From: JABWCQ01 sp964587105
GTDB lineage: Bacteria > Electryoneota > RPQS01
NCBI GenBank assembly: GCA_964587105.1
Contig: CAZPKG010000002.1
Coordinates: 253,248-317,247 of the forward strand
Length of the DNA: 64,000 nucleotides
Reading direction: 5' to 3'
The notes under the pieces are model-generated. The model was not told the DNA's origin. It saw only the letters and a program-made list of their open reading frames with translations, and searched no databases. Positions 7,774 to 15,292 of this stretch are shown one piece after another; positions within the stretch are counted from its first letter, which is position 1; every line of letters starts with the position of its first letter. The position numbers and the translations under genes are program-made.

Positions 7774-8346
7774 ATGACGGATTTCTTGACTCCGATCGAA
7801 TCGCGCACGTTCTTCGACACCGTCGGACTTTTCGCAACGGGAGTGTGCGTGATAACTACGGATGGTGAGACCGGCCCGCACGGCATGACGGCCAACGCGG
7901 TGACCTCGCTCTCGCTTGATCCGATGCTGATTATTTTCTGCGTGGCCAAGCGCGCCATCATGGCGGATTACCTTACAAAGACAGGCGCCAAATTCACCAT
8001 CAACGTACTGCGCGACGAGCAAGTTGCCATCTCAAATCATTTTGCCGGACGATCCAAAGAGGGTGAACAGCCCTCTTTCCGTTTTGTGAATTGGTCCGGC
8101 GGCCCGCGCTTGGAAGGCGTGCTCGCAGCCATCGGTTGCGAAGTGGACAGCGTCGCAACCGGCGGTGATCACTTCATCATCGTCGGCAAAGTACTCGCGC
8201 TACATCAAGGCATCGAGCCTCACAAACCGTTGCTCTATTACAAGAGCCGCTATCACGATCTCACAGGCAAACTGAATCAACCCGCTCCCGACCGCGAAGA
8301 CTTAAGCGAAGGCCCGCAACTTTTCCTCGACCCCTGGTCAGGTTAG
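7774..8346 (+). CDS. hpaC: Flavin reductase component of 4-HPA monooxygenase
   Basis: A 190-aa member of the flavin-reductase-like (HpaC/DIM6-NTAB) family, which supplies reduced flavin to HpaB. The split-barrel pattern is clear: FATGVCVITTDGETGPHGMTANAV near the start (flavin-binding strand), SLDPMLIIFCV, then FTINVLRDEQ, and a GGDHFIIVGKV strand followed by a PLLYYKSRYHDL end. It is 12 bases behind hpaB. A family D palindrome and a heptad array follow the stop. Confidence 0.9.
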   Translation: MTDFLTPIESRTFFDTVGLFATGVCVITTDGETGPHGMTANAVTSLSLDPMLIIFCVAKRAIMADYLTKTGAKFTINVLRDEQVAISNHFAGRSKEGEQPSFRFVNWSGGPRLEGVLAAIGCEVDSVATGGDHFIIVGKVLALHQGIEPHKPLLYYKSRYHDLTGKLNQPAPDREDLSEGPQLFLDPWSG

Positions 8347-8355
8347 TTCAGATTT

Positions 8356-8385
8356 CCCTCCGTTCACGGGGGGACAAAGGGGGGG
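8356..8385. repeat. Palindromic repeat family D, copy 1
   Basis: A CCCTCCG...CGGGGGGA hairpin followed by CAAAGGGGGGG, directly before heptad array H2. Other D copies are at 9539, 9656, 13994, 26215, 41700 and 52496. Confidence 0.7.
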
Positions 8386-8388
8386 CTA

Positions 8389-8423
8389 TTTCCTATTTCA
8401 CATTTCGAATTTCTAATTTTCCA
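8389..8423. repeat. Heptad array H2 before the desaturase
   Basis: Five units (TTTCCTA, TTTCACA, TTTCGAA, TTTCTAA, TTTTCCA) end two bases before an AAGGA Shine-Dalgarno site. Confidence 0.85.
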
Positions 8424-8436
8424 TAAGGACCTCATC

Positions 8437-9495
8437 ATCAGCACCGAGATACTCGTAAAACCGCGCGAACGCAAACAAAAATCCGCGCTCAGACAGATCA
8501 ACAACGAAGAAGATCTGTTTCAAATTCTAAAACCTTATACAGTACCTTCTATCAAAGTATCGCTTTGGCAGACTTTCAATACATTTGTTCCGCTGCTCGC
8601 GACGTACTACTTGATGTACCTGAGTCTCGGTCAAACCTATTGGCTGACGCTCGGACTCGGCGTGCTTGCCGCGCTCTTCACGGTCAGGCTCTTTATCATC
8701 CAACACGACTGCGGCCACATGTCGTTTTTCCCCAGCCGCAAATGGAATGATCGCTTAGGCTACATCTGCAGCTTCTTCACAATGGTACCCTACTACTATT
8801 GGAAACGTCAGCACGCCTTACATCACGCCACCAACGGCAACCTCGATCATCGCGGCATTGGCGACATGGACGTGTTTACCGTGGACGAATACCTCGCGAT
8901 GGGCAAGTGGGAGCGCTTTCGTTATCGCGCCTATCGCAATCCGCTCGTGTTTTTGTTGATTGGCCCATGGGTATTGTTATTCTATATCAATCGTCACTGG
9001 GGCGATCCCAAGCAATACAGCCCGCGCGACAAACGCAACGTGATTATCTCAAACATTACGATGGCCCTGACCTTCGTCGGAATCTCGTGGCTCATCGGCC
9101 CGATTTCGTTCTTGAAAATCGCGCTTCCCGTACTCTACATCGCCGCCGGAGCGGGCATCTGGCTGTTTTACATTCAGCATCAATTCGAGCACACCTATTG
9201 GAAGCCCGATGCCGAATGGAACTTCGTCCGCGCCGCCATGCAAGGCAGTTCGTTTTACAAGTTGCCGAAAATCCTCCAATGGTTCACCGGCAACATCGGC
9301 TTCCATCACATTCATCACCTGACTCCCGGCATCCCGAATTACCGCTTAGAGAAAATCTACAACGAAAACCCCGAGTTCCACGACGTCTTCGAAGTAACCA
9401 TTCTCTCAAGCCTGAAAACCATGTTCCTCTCCGTCTGGGACGTCAAACAACAACGCCTAATCAGCTTCAAAGAGCTAAAATCAAAATACGCTTGA
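8437..9495 (+). CDS. Membrane fatty acid desaturase, apparent non-canonical start
   Basis: An integral-membrane di-iron desaturase with three His boxes: HDCGH near residue 90, HALHH near 127 and HHIHH in the last quarter, with several hydrophobic helices between. Such enzymes put double bonds into acyl lipids. The conserved N-terminal half (FQILKPYTVPSIKVSLWQ) lies upstream of the first ATG (8614), in a frame with no ATG, GTG or TTG before 8611. The best start by family and ribosome-site spacing is an ATC at 8437 (ISTEILVKPRERK), seven bases after AAGGA, giving 352 aa. Its place between hpaC and hpaD is unusual; a role in adapting membranes to aromatics is only a guess. Confidence 0.8.
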   Translation: MSTEILVKPRERKQKSALRQINNEEDLFQILKPYTVPSIKVSLWQTFNTFVPLLATYYLMYLSLGQTYWLTLGLGVLAALFTVRLFIIQHDCGHMSFFPSRKWNDRLGYICSFFTMVPYYYWKRQHALHHATNGNLDHRGIGDMDVFTVDEYLAMGKWERFRYRAYRNPLVFLLIGPWVLLFYINRHWGDPKQYSPRDKRNVIISNITMALTFVGISWLIGPISFLKIALPVLYIAAGAGIWLFYIQHQFEHTYWKPDAEWNFVRAAMQGSSFYKLPKILQWFTGNIGFHHIHHLTPGIPNYRLEKIYNENPEFHDVFEVTILSSLKTMFLSVWDVKQQRLISFKELKSKYA

Positions 9496-9538
9496 CGAAT
9501 AACTTTAGAGTGTCGTCATCCTGAACGAAGTGAAGGAT

Positions 9539-9590
9539 CCCTCCGGTCTCCCCCCAAAGTTGTCTGCAACTTTGGGGGGACTAAGGGAGG
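9539..9590. terminator. Family D palindrome, copy 2, likely terminator of the desaturase
   Basis: A 14-bp perfect hairpin (9549-9562 with 9567-9580, loop TCTG) inside a D-type repeat. No T-tract follows, so termination is likely but not certain. Just upstream, 9511-9540 contains GTCATCCTGAACGAAGTGAA, a sequence type widely dispersed in bacterial intergenic regions. Confidence 0.6.
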
Positions 9591-9602
9591 CCTCTGAGTA
9601 TC

Positions 9603-9650
9603 CGCCGAGCGGGGATTAAGGCTTGGCGGTTCCCCGCCGGAATCCGCCTC
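9603..9650. repeat. Family C-like palindrome, copy 2
   Basis: CGCCGAGCGGGGATTAAGG and a GGCGGTTCCCCGCCGGAATC hairpin, related to the repeats at 2665 and 32.4-32.66 kb. Confidence 0.55.
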
Positions 9651-9655
9651 CGTTC

Positions 9656-9688
9656 TCCCTCCGCGTTGCGCGGGGGGATAAAGTGGGG
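9656..9688. repeat. Family D palindrome, copy 3
   Basis: CCCTCCGCG-loop-CGCGGGGGGATAAAG; stands 13 bases before heptad array H3 in front of hpaD. Confidence 0.65.
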
Positions 9689-9701
9689 TCTGTTCCGCCT
9701 A

Positions 9702-9743
9702 TTTCCTATTTCTAATTTCTAATTTCTAATTTCATATTTCCCC
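9702..9743. repeat. Heptad array H3 before hpaD
   Basis: Six units (TTTCCTA, three TTTCTAA, TTTCATA, TTTCCCC) ending 3 bases before the ATG of hpaD. No Shine-Dalgarno site is left between array and start. Confidence 0.9.
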
Positions 9744-9746
9744 CCC

Positions 9747-10790
9747 ATGCCCAACATTCTTCGCACCGCACATGCCGAATTCCGCGTCACCGATCTTGAG
9801 CGCGCCAAAACATTTTACGTGGACGCATTAGGTTTCTCAATCTTATATCAAGACTCCGAGCGCCTCTATCTCGGCAATATCGAAGAGCGCGACCCCTATT
9901 CGCTCGTGTTGAGAAAATCCGCTCAGCCCGGCCTTGGCCACTTGGCCTTCAAAGTCGAGCGCGAAAGCGATCTCGACGGCCTCGCGTGGATTGCGGGCGA
10001 AGACGGCTTGGCTCACAAGTGGCTCGACAAAGGCGCGAAATACAAAATGGGCCGCACGCTCGCCATGCAAGACCCGCACGGCATTCCGCTTCACTTCTAT
10101 TTCGAAGCCGAGCGCCGCGACTGGTCTTTGCAAAAATATCACGAGCACCGTGGCGCGAAAATTCAGCGCATAGACCACTTCAATTGCCAAGTCCACGACG
10201 TGCGCAAAGCCTACGAGTGGTACACCAAGCGCTTGGGCTTCCATTGCAGCGAATACACAGCGGCCAACGACTCGCCGAAAATTCCCGGTGAGTATTCCGC
10301 GTCGAATCCGAGCTTCAGTTGGCGCTGCGTCGAGACCGATGATTTGTGGGCCACGTGGCTGCACAGAAAACCCAACGTGCACGACATCGCGATGATGAAC
10401 GGCATCGGCCCGCGTCTGCATCACGTCGGCTTTTGGGCCTACGACCGCCTGTCGATTTTGGATGCCTGCGACGTGCTGGCGAGCATGGGCATGGTGGACC
10501 ACATCGAGCGCGGCCCGGGCCGTCACGGCTTGTCGAATGCGTTCTTTCTCTATTTGCGTGACCACGACAACAACCGCATCGAAATCTATTGCGGCGACTA
10601 TCTCTTGACCGATTGGGACGTCCCGCCCGTCCGCTGGAGCATCAACGACAAGCGCCGCGCCACCTTCTGGGGCCACCTCCCGCCCAAGTCATGGTTCGAC
10701 GAAGCCTCATTGGTCGAAGATATCGTCACCGGCGACCTTATGCCCACCACCGACCCCAAGTTTTTCGGGCGTCCGACGTTTGTGGTGTAG
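9747..10790 (+). CDS. hpaD: Homoprotocatechuate (3,4-dihydroxyphenylacetate) 2,3-dioxygenase
   Basis: A 347-aa type I extradiol dioxygenase of the vicinal-oxygen-chelate superfamily that cleaves the ring of 3,4-dihydroxyphenylacetate. The two-domain layout is clear: a non-metal N-terminal half (HAEFRVTDLERA) and a catalytic half with the 2-His-1-carboxylate triad, His144 in RIDHFNC, His225/226 in LHHVGFW and Glu279 in NRIEIYCGDY. The length and the WDVPPVRWSIND tail match Brevibacterium/Arthrobacter-type HPCD enzymes, which use iron or manganese. It completes the cluster's upper pathway with hpaB, hpaC and hpaE. The start follows a heptad array without a ribosome-binding site. Confidence 0.9.
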   Translation: MPNILRTAHAEFRVTDLERAKTFYVDALGFSILYQDSERLYLGNIEERDPYSLVLRKSAQPGLGHLAFKVERESDLDGLAWIAGEDGLAHKWLDKGAKYKMGRTLAMQDPHGIPLHFYFEAERRDWSLQKYHEHRGAKIQRIDHFNCQVHDVRKAYEWYTKRLGFHCSEYTAANDSPKIPGEYSASNPSFSWRCVETDDLWATWLHRKPNVHDIAMMNGIGPRLHHVGFWAYDRLSILDACDVLASMGMVDHIERGPGRHGLSNAFFLYLRDHDNNRIEIYCGDYLLTDWDVPPVRWSINDKRRATFWGHLPPKSWFDEASLVEDIVTGDLMPTTDPKFFGRPTFVV

Positions 10791-10847
10791 GGGTAAAAGT
10801 AAACGACAAAGCATGAATTGTCAGATTCCACCTTTTAAGAGGTCCAA

Positions 10848-13016
10848 GTGAGCGGTCGACTAGAGTTCATTCGCGGCACGAACAATAAGCCTGCGTCCAG
10901 CAAGTTATTGACAAGCATTCTTGCTAGTCACACTGACTTCGAAGGCGAGTTATACCTTGGATTTCCCATAATCGGAACGCCAGAAGGTCCATTTCAGATT
11001 GACGCGATATGGATATCAAAACAGTTTGGTGTTCTAATAATTGACCTCGTGGAGGAAAGTAATCTTGGAGATTATGATCGGAGACAGGACAATGCCTACA
11101 ACAAACTTTCAGCAAGGCTTCAAGCGTTTACGGAGCTTGTTGCAAAGAGAAAACTCTTGGTGCCAATTCACACAGTAACTTTTGCACCGCGAATTGCAAA
11201 TGCTGACGATCTGGATGATGAATACAAAGTTGCAAATGGTGAGGATCTTGCGAGAATTGTCAGTGAGTTTCATTGGGAAGATCAAGATGATACTGTTTAT
11301 GCGCGAGTGCTTTCAGCATTGCAGAGTATCACGGCGATTCGCAGGAATAGAGTAAGGCGAAATGTCAAGGTACCCGATTCTCGCGGTTCGAAACTCAAGA
11401 CGCTCGAAGATTCAATCGCAACTCTTGACACAACGCAAAGCAAAGCTGTCGTTGAGACGGTCAAAGGTGTCCAAAGAATCCGTGGACTTGCAGGATCGGG
11501 AAAAACAGTCATTCTTGCTCTCAAAGCAGCTTATTGGCACGAACAGCATCCTGATTGGCGAATTGCGGTGACATTTAATACAAGATCCCTCAAGGGGCAT
11601 TTCAGACGCCTAATTAATGGATTCACTTTAGATAAAGGAGGAGCTGAACCAGATTGGGAACAATTGCGTGTCGTAAATGCATGGGGAGCCCCGGGAGGTA
11701 CCGAGCGTGGTGGACTCTACTACGAGTTCTGCAAAGCGCACGAGATTCCATACCAAGATTTTGGAACTGCCAAGATTCAATATGGCAGCGTTAAAGCCTT
11801 TGGCAAAGTCTGTGAGCTAGCCCTTGAACAAATAAAAGGACCAAAACCAATATACGATGCAATTCTGATTGACGAGGCACAAGATTTTCCACCATCTTTT
11901 CTGAAACTTTGCTATTCGATGGTAGGACAAGGTAAACCACTTGTCTATGCCTATGATGAACTTCAAAACTTGTCAGAGTCTTCACTGCCGCCGCCGGAAG
12001 AGATTTTTGGTTTAGATGCTAGTGGTAAACCGCAAGTGAGTTTTGACCAACAAGGCGCCGATGACCCACTTCAAGATGTGATACTAGAGAAGTGTTACAG
12101 AAACTCACGCCCTGTTTTGGTTACTGCACATGCACTCGGTTTTGGAATTTATCGTAAGCCACCGAGAAGTGGCATGCTTCCATTAGTTCAAATGTTTGAT
12201 TCTGCTCAACTTTGGGAGGAGATTGGATATGAAGTGAAGCGAGGAGAGTTGCAACCCGGAGTAGATGTAGTTCTTGCAAGATCAGCAGATTCAAGTCCCA
12301 CTTACCTTGAAGAGCACTCTTCTATTGATGACTTAATTCGATTTGAAGTATTTGATGATGAAGAGGAGCAGGCAAATTCGCTTGTCAAAGCCATAATCCA
12401 GAATCTTAAACGAGATGAATTGACATACAATGACATTGTTGTCATTAACCCTGACCCGATAACAACGCGCGATAAAGTTGGCCTTGCTCGGAAAAAACTC
12501 TTGGAGCAGGGAATTAGCTCGCATATAGCAGGCGTAGACACGGACCCAGACGTGTTCTATAAAACCGACTCTGAGTCAATAACTTTTACGGGTGTTTTTA
12601 GAGCTAAAGGAAATGAAGCTGGAATGGTCTACGTCATTAACGCCAATGATTGTCATTCTTCCACTTACAACCTCGCAACTCTTCGTAACCGCTTGTTTAC
12701 AGCAATTACGCGAAGCCAAGCATGGGTTAGAGTTTTTGGCGTAGGGGAGGAAATGCGTAAACTCAAACTTGAATACGACACACTAAAAGAAAAGCGATTT
12801 GAGCTTCACTTTACCATCCCAACAGAAGAGCAGAGAAAACAGTTAAGAGTTGTTCACAGAGACATGACTACGACACAAATTAGACATTTGAACAAACGAA
12901 AAGGAACGTTTAGTCGATTAGTAAAAGAGCTTGAAACAGGGCAGATTCATATGGACGATCTTGACACAACTGAGGTCGAGCGTCTTGAGAAATTGTTGAA
13001 ATCACGGAAGAAGTAG
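10848..13016 (+). CDS. Superfamily 1-type helicase with degenerate NERD/restriction-nuclease-like N-terminus
   Basis: A 722-aa protein from GTG 10848 (AAGAGG site upstream). Residues 1-110 look like a NERD/PD-(D/E)xK domain (FQIDAIWISKQFGVLIIDL), but the usual E-x-K reads D-L-V, so the nuclease may be dead. Walker A is GLAGSGKT (213-220), Walker B ILIDEAQDFPP (339-349). The C-terminal third has UvrD-like motifs (FTGVFRAKGNEAGMVYV and NRLFTAITRSQAWV). The gene is visibly richer in A/T than its neighbours and is followed after one base by a DUF2290 gene. This pairing, with foreign-looking composition, suggests a defence module acting on invading nucleic acid; that function is inferred. Confidence 0.8.
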   Translation: MSGRLEFIRGTNNKPASSKLLTSILASHTDFEGELYLGFPIIGTPEGPFQIDAIWISKQFGVLIIDLVEESNLGDYDRRQDNAYNKLSARLQAFTELVAKRKLLVPIHTVTFAPRIANADDLDDEYKVANGEDLARIVSEFHWEDQDDTVYARVLSALQSITAIRRNRVRRNVKVPDSRGSKLKTLEDSIATLDTTQSKAVVETVKGVQRIRGLAGSGKTVILALKAAYWHEQHPDWRIAVTFNTRSLKGHFRRLINGFTLDKGGAEPDWEQLRVVNAWGAPGGTERGGLYYEFCKAHEIPYQDFGTAKIQYGSVKAFGKVCELALEQIKGPKPIYDAILIDEAQDFPPSFLKLCYSMVGQGKPLVYAYDELQNLSESSLPPPEEIFGLDASGKPQVSFDQQGADDPLQDVILEKCYRNSRPVLVTAHALGFGIYRKPPRSGMLPLVQMFDSAQLWEEIGYEVKRGELQPGVDVVLARSADSSPTYLEEHSSIDDLIRFEVFDDEEEQANSLVKAIIQNLKRDELTYNDIVVINPDPITTRDKVGLARKKLLEQGISSHIAGVDTDPDVFYKTDSESITFTGVFRAKGNEAGMVYVINANDCHSSTYNLATLRNRLFTAITRSQAWVRVFGVGEEMRKLKLEYDTLKEKRFELHFTIPTEEQRKQLRVVHRDMTTTQIRHLNKRKGTFSRLVKELETGQIHMDDLDTTEVERLEKLLKSRKK

Positions 13017-13017
13017 C

Positions 13018-13686
13018 GTGTTGACTCCGGGTGACGTTATGGATGAAATCAACAAGGCAATATACTCCTTGGTTGACTGTAGCCTTGCAGAAGACCAGAA
13101 CGGAGCGCGCTTGCGCACACATACGGGTGGGATAACAGAAGTAATTTTCAATAATTCTTCGTTTGTTTCATCCAGTCTTACGCGAGGAGACTACGAAGAC
13201 ATGTATACACTATTTAGGGAGGAGAGGGCCTACAACATCTTAATGCCAGACGGAGCAATGATTCAGCTTATGTATGAATTCCGAAATGACATTCTGCAGA
13301 AACACAGACTTGCGTTCTTGCCTTCGCCGTCCTTAGAGAAATTTCAAAACGATCCTGATTTGTACTTGGGCGAGGAGGTGTATGCTGATGTTATTGAACA
13401 CGGAATTGTAACTTTTCCCTTACGCTTCGACTTTGATGGCGATCCGCTACACCATGTGATTTGCCATCATCCTTGTAGCCACCTCACGCTTGGGCAATAT
13501 AAGCACTGTCGCATTCCAGTTTCATCGCCTTTAACACCTCTGTTGTTTCTTGACTTTATTATCAGGAGTTTCTACAACACCGCGTTTCAAAAATACTCGA
13601 CAAAACTTCCTAGTTCAAAGTCACGGTTCGCGTCGACTATACACGTTGAAGAAGAGAAAATCCTCTACTTAAATCTTCCTGCATAG
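13018..13686 (+). CDS. DUF2290 family protein, partner of the helicase
   Basis: A protein of up to 222 aa from GTG 13018; ATG 13039 (MDEINKAIYSL) is an equally good start. The conserved block near residues 120-185 matches what I know of DUF2290: LPSPSLEKFQNDPDLY, a TFPLRFDFDG strand, then HPCSHLTLGQYKHCRIPVS. Its biochemistry is not known to me. It is tightly linked to the preceding helicase, shares its AT-rich codon use, and is followed 14 bases later by a family B palindrome, so the two genes form a self-contained unit. Confidence 0.75.
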   Translation: MLTPGDVMDEINKAIYSLVDCSLAEDQNGARLRTHTGGITEVIFNNSSFVSSSLTRGDYEDMYTLFREERAYNILMPDGAMIQLMYEFRNDILQKHRLAFLPSPSLEKFQNDPDLYLGEEVYADVIEHGIVTFPLRFDFDGDPLHHVICHHPCSHLTLGQYKHCRIPVSSPLTPLLFLDFIIRSFYNTAFQKYSTKLPSSKSRFASTIHVEEEKILYLNLPA

Positions 13687-13699
13687 CTAAATACTCCTC

Positions 13700-13725
13700 G
13701 CGGCGGCACCCGCTCCGGGTGCCCC
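13700..13725. repeat. Palindromic repeat family B, copy 3
   Basis: Same hairpin as at 331 with one base changed in the loop (CGCTCCGGG). It stands 14 bases after the DUF2290 stop and may serve as its terminator. Confidence 0.8.
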
Positions 13726-13993
13726 GTCCGATAGCTCGGACAACCAACGCAAACCCACCACCCCCAACAAAAACTTAACAGAATTAATACTTTATATCCC
13801 CCTGGGAACAAAAAAGCCTGCCCAAACGTTCAATCTAAGTGCCCATAAATTCCGCGCCGCCACCCCCTCGCACCCTCTTTCACAAGCCCAAAAACGATCT
13901 GAAATAAAAACAGATACTCCCGTTCCGCCAATTGTTAGGATTCAACGCAGATTAAGAACTTAGTCCCTCCGCACCTTTCCTTTTCTCTTCATG
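13726..13993. other. Intergenic stretch, no gene seen
   Basis: About 270 bases of C-rich, partly low-complexity DNA with no credible coding frame. Promoter-like TTTATAT and TTAATACTTTATAT pieces are present around 13785-13797, without a convincing -35 element. Confidence 0.5.
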
Positions 13994-14034
13994 TCCCCCT
14001 TCTCCATTCATGGGGAAGGGGTTAGGGGATGGGG
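13994..14034. repeat. Palindromic repeat family D, copy 4
   Basis: CCCCTTCTCC-loop-GGGGAAGGGG followed by TTAGGGGATGGGG, abutting heptad array H4. Confidence 0.65.
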
Positions 14035-14039
14035 TCTCA

Positions 14040-14081
14040 TTTCTCATTTCTCATTTCTAATTTCTAATTTCTAATTTCCGC
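14040..14081. repeat. Heptad array H4 before the propeller gene
   Basis: Two TTTCTCA, three TTTCTAA and one TTTCCGC unit, ending 14 bases before the ATG; an AGGAG site lies in the gap. Confidence 0.9.
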
Positions 14082-14095
14082 CCGCAGGAGCCCGC

Positions 14096-15220
14096 ATGAA
14101 AACCTTCGCAACTCTTCTGCTCCTCACGTCCGCCGCACTTGCCCAAGTCTGGACTCCCCAAACCACCGGCACCACCCAAACCCTCGCCTGCATCGCCTAC
14201 GTCAATCCCGACACACTCTGGGCCTGCGGTGCCACGGGCACGCTAATCCAAACCAATGACGGCGGCGAAACATGGAGCCCCAACTCCGGCGCGGGTTCTC
14301 TCCAAACCTTCTCGATGTATTTCGCCGATGAGCTAAATGGCTGGATAGTCGGCAACTCCGGCACAATCCTCCACACGAGCGATGGCGGCACAAACTGGAA
14401 TCCGCAAACCAGCAACACAACACAAATCCTCCTCGGCGTTCATTTCGCCGATGCCGATAACGGTTGGGCAGTCGGAAGAATCGGAACCATCGTCCACACG
14501 AGCGACGGCGGCGCAACATGGACCGTGCAAAGCGACGGCAACAGCGATCAACTCCACAGCGCCTTCGCTCTCGATGCCAACACCTGCTACATCAGCGGCG
14601 TAAATGGCAACCTCTTCCGCACCGATGACGCAGGCGCAACATGGGTGCAGCAAAACACCGGCATCAATCGCGCCATCTACAGCACCTACTTCATTCATCC
14701 CGACACAGGTTGGGCTTGCGGCGTTGCCGGTAATATCCTCCACACCGTGGACGGCGGCCAAACATGGAACCTCCAAGCGAGCGGCGACACGCTCTTGATG
14801 TACTCCATCTATTTCGCCGACGCCAACAACGGCATCTGTGTCGGTGACAGCGGCTGGGTTCTCCACACCGACGACGCAGGCGAAAACTGGACCCCCTATC
14901 CGCTGGGCACATGGTCGCGCTTGCGTTGCGTCAGAATGAACGGCCCCAACGAAGCCTGGATGTGCTCCATCAACGGTGAAATCTGGCACTACTACGACAG
15001 CGGTCTATATCCTCCCACCGAGTTCACCGTCACCGTCGTGGACAACGATCTTCATTTCAGTTGGCGCAACATGGGCGCTCCGCTCTACAAAATCTTCAGC
15101 AGCACCGATTCCGAAGTCCCCTTCCCGACTTTTGAATTGCAAACCACCGACACCTTCGCCGTAATCACCATTCCAGCGATAAACGAAAACTACTACCACG
15201 TAGTCTCGTCCGCCGAGTAG
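14096..15220 (+). CDS. Secreted BNR/Ycf48-like beta-propeller protein
   Basis: A 374-aa protein with a short signal peptide (MKTFATLLLLTSAALAQ). It then has six propeller repeats of about 43 residues, each with a G-x-x-G-x-(I/L)-x-x-(T/S)-x-D-x-G-x-x-W signature (for example GTILHTSDGGTNW and GNILHTVDGGQTW), as in the photosystem II assembly factor-like family. The last 65 residues form a separate beta domain and there is no PNPFN sorting motif, so it may stay in the periplasm. AGGAG precedes the ATG. No enzyme motif is visible; a ligand- or protein-binding role is likely. Confidence 0.75.
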   Translation: MKTFATLLLLTSAALAQVWTPQTTGTTQTLACIAYVNPDTLWACGATGTLIQTNDGGETWSPNSGAGSLQTFSMYFADELNGWIVGNSGTILHTSDGGTNWNPQTSNTTQILLGVHFADADNGWAVGRIGTIVHTSDGGATWTVQSDGNSDQLHSAFALDANTCYISGVNGNLFRTDDAGATWVQQNTGINRAIYSTYFIHPDTGWACGVAGNILHTVDGGQTWNLQASGDTLLMYSIYFADANNGICVGDSGWVLHTDDAGENWTPYPLGTWSRLRCVRMNGPNEAWMCSINGEIWHYYDSGLYPPTEFTVTVVDNDLHFSWRNMGAPLYKIFSSTDSEVPFPTFELQTTDTFAVITIPAINENYYHVVSSAE

Positions 15221-15227
15221 CAACCAC

Positions 15228-15253
15228 GCGGCGGCACCTGCCGCAGGTGCCCC
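15228..15253. repeat. Palindromic repeat family B, copy 4
   Basis: GGCACCTGCCGCAGGTGCC core: compared with the other copies both arms carry matching changes (CCC to CCT and GGG to AGG), so pairing is kept. It touches heptad array H5. Confidence 0.85.
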
Positions 15254-15285
15254 TTTCTAATTTCTAATTTCCCATTTCTAATTTT
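15254..15285. repeat. Heptad array H5 before acs
   Basis: TTTCTAA, TTTCTAA, TTTCCCA, TTTCTAA and TTTT, ending 7 bases before the ATG of acs. Confidence 0.85.
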
Positions 15286-15292
15286 CCCCAAG

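Noticed and set aside
14202..14989. Long minus-strand frames opposite the propeller gene
   Set aside because: Arg- and Val-rich translations typical of antisense shadows of a repeat gene; the plus-strand frame has a signal peptide and a clear repeat signature.
2711..15285. Heptad arrays as a CRISPR array
   Set aside because: Units are 7 bases, contiguous and without spacers; no cas genes are in the window.
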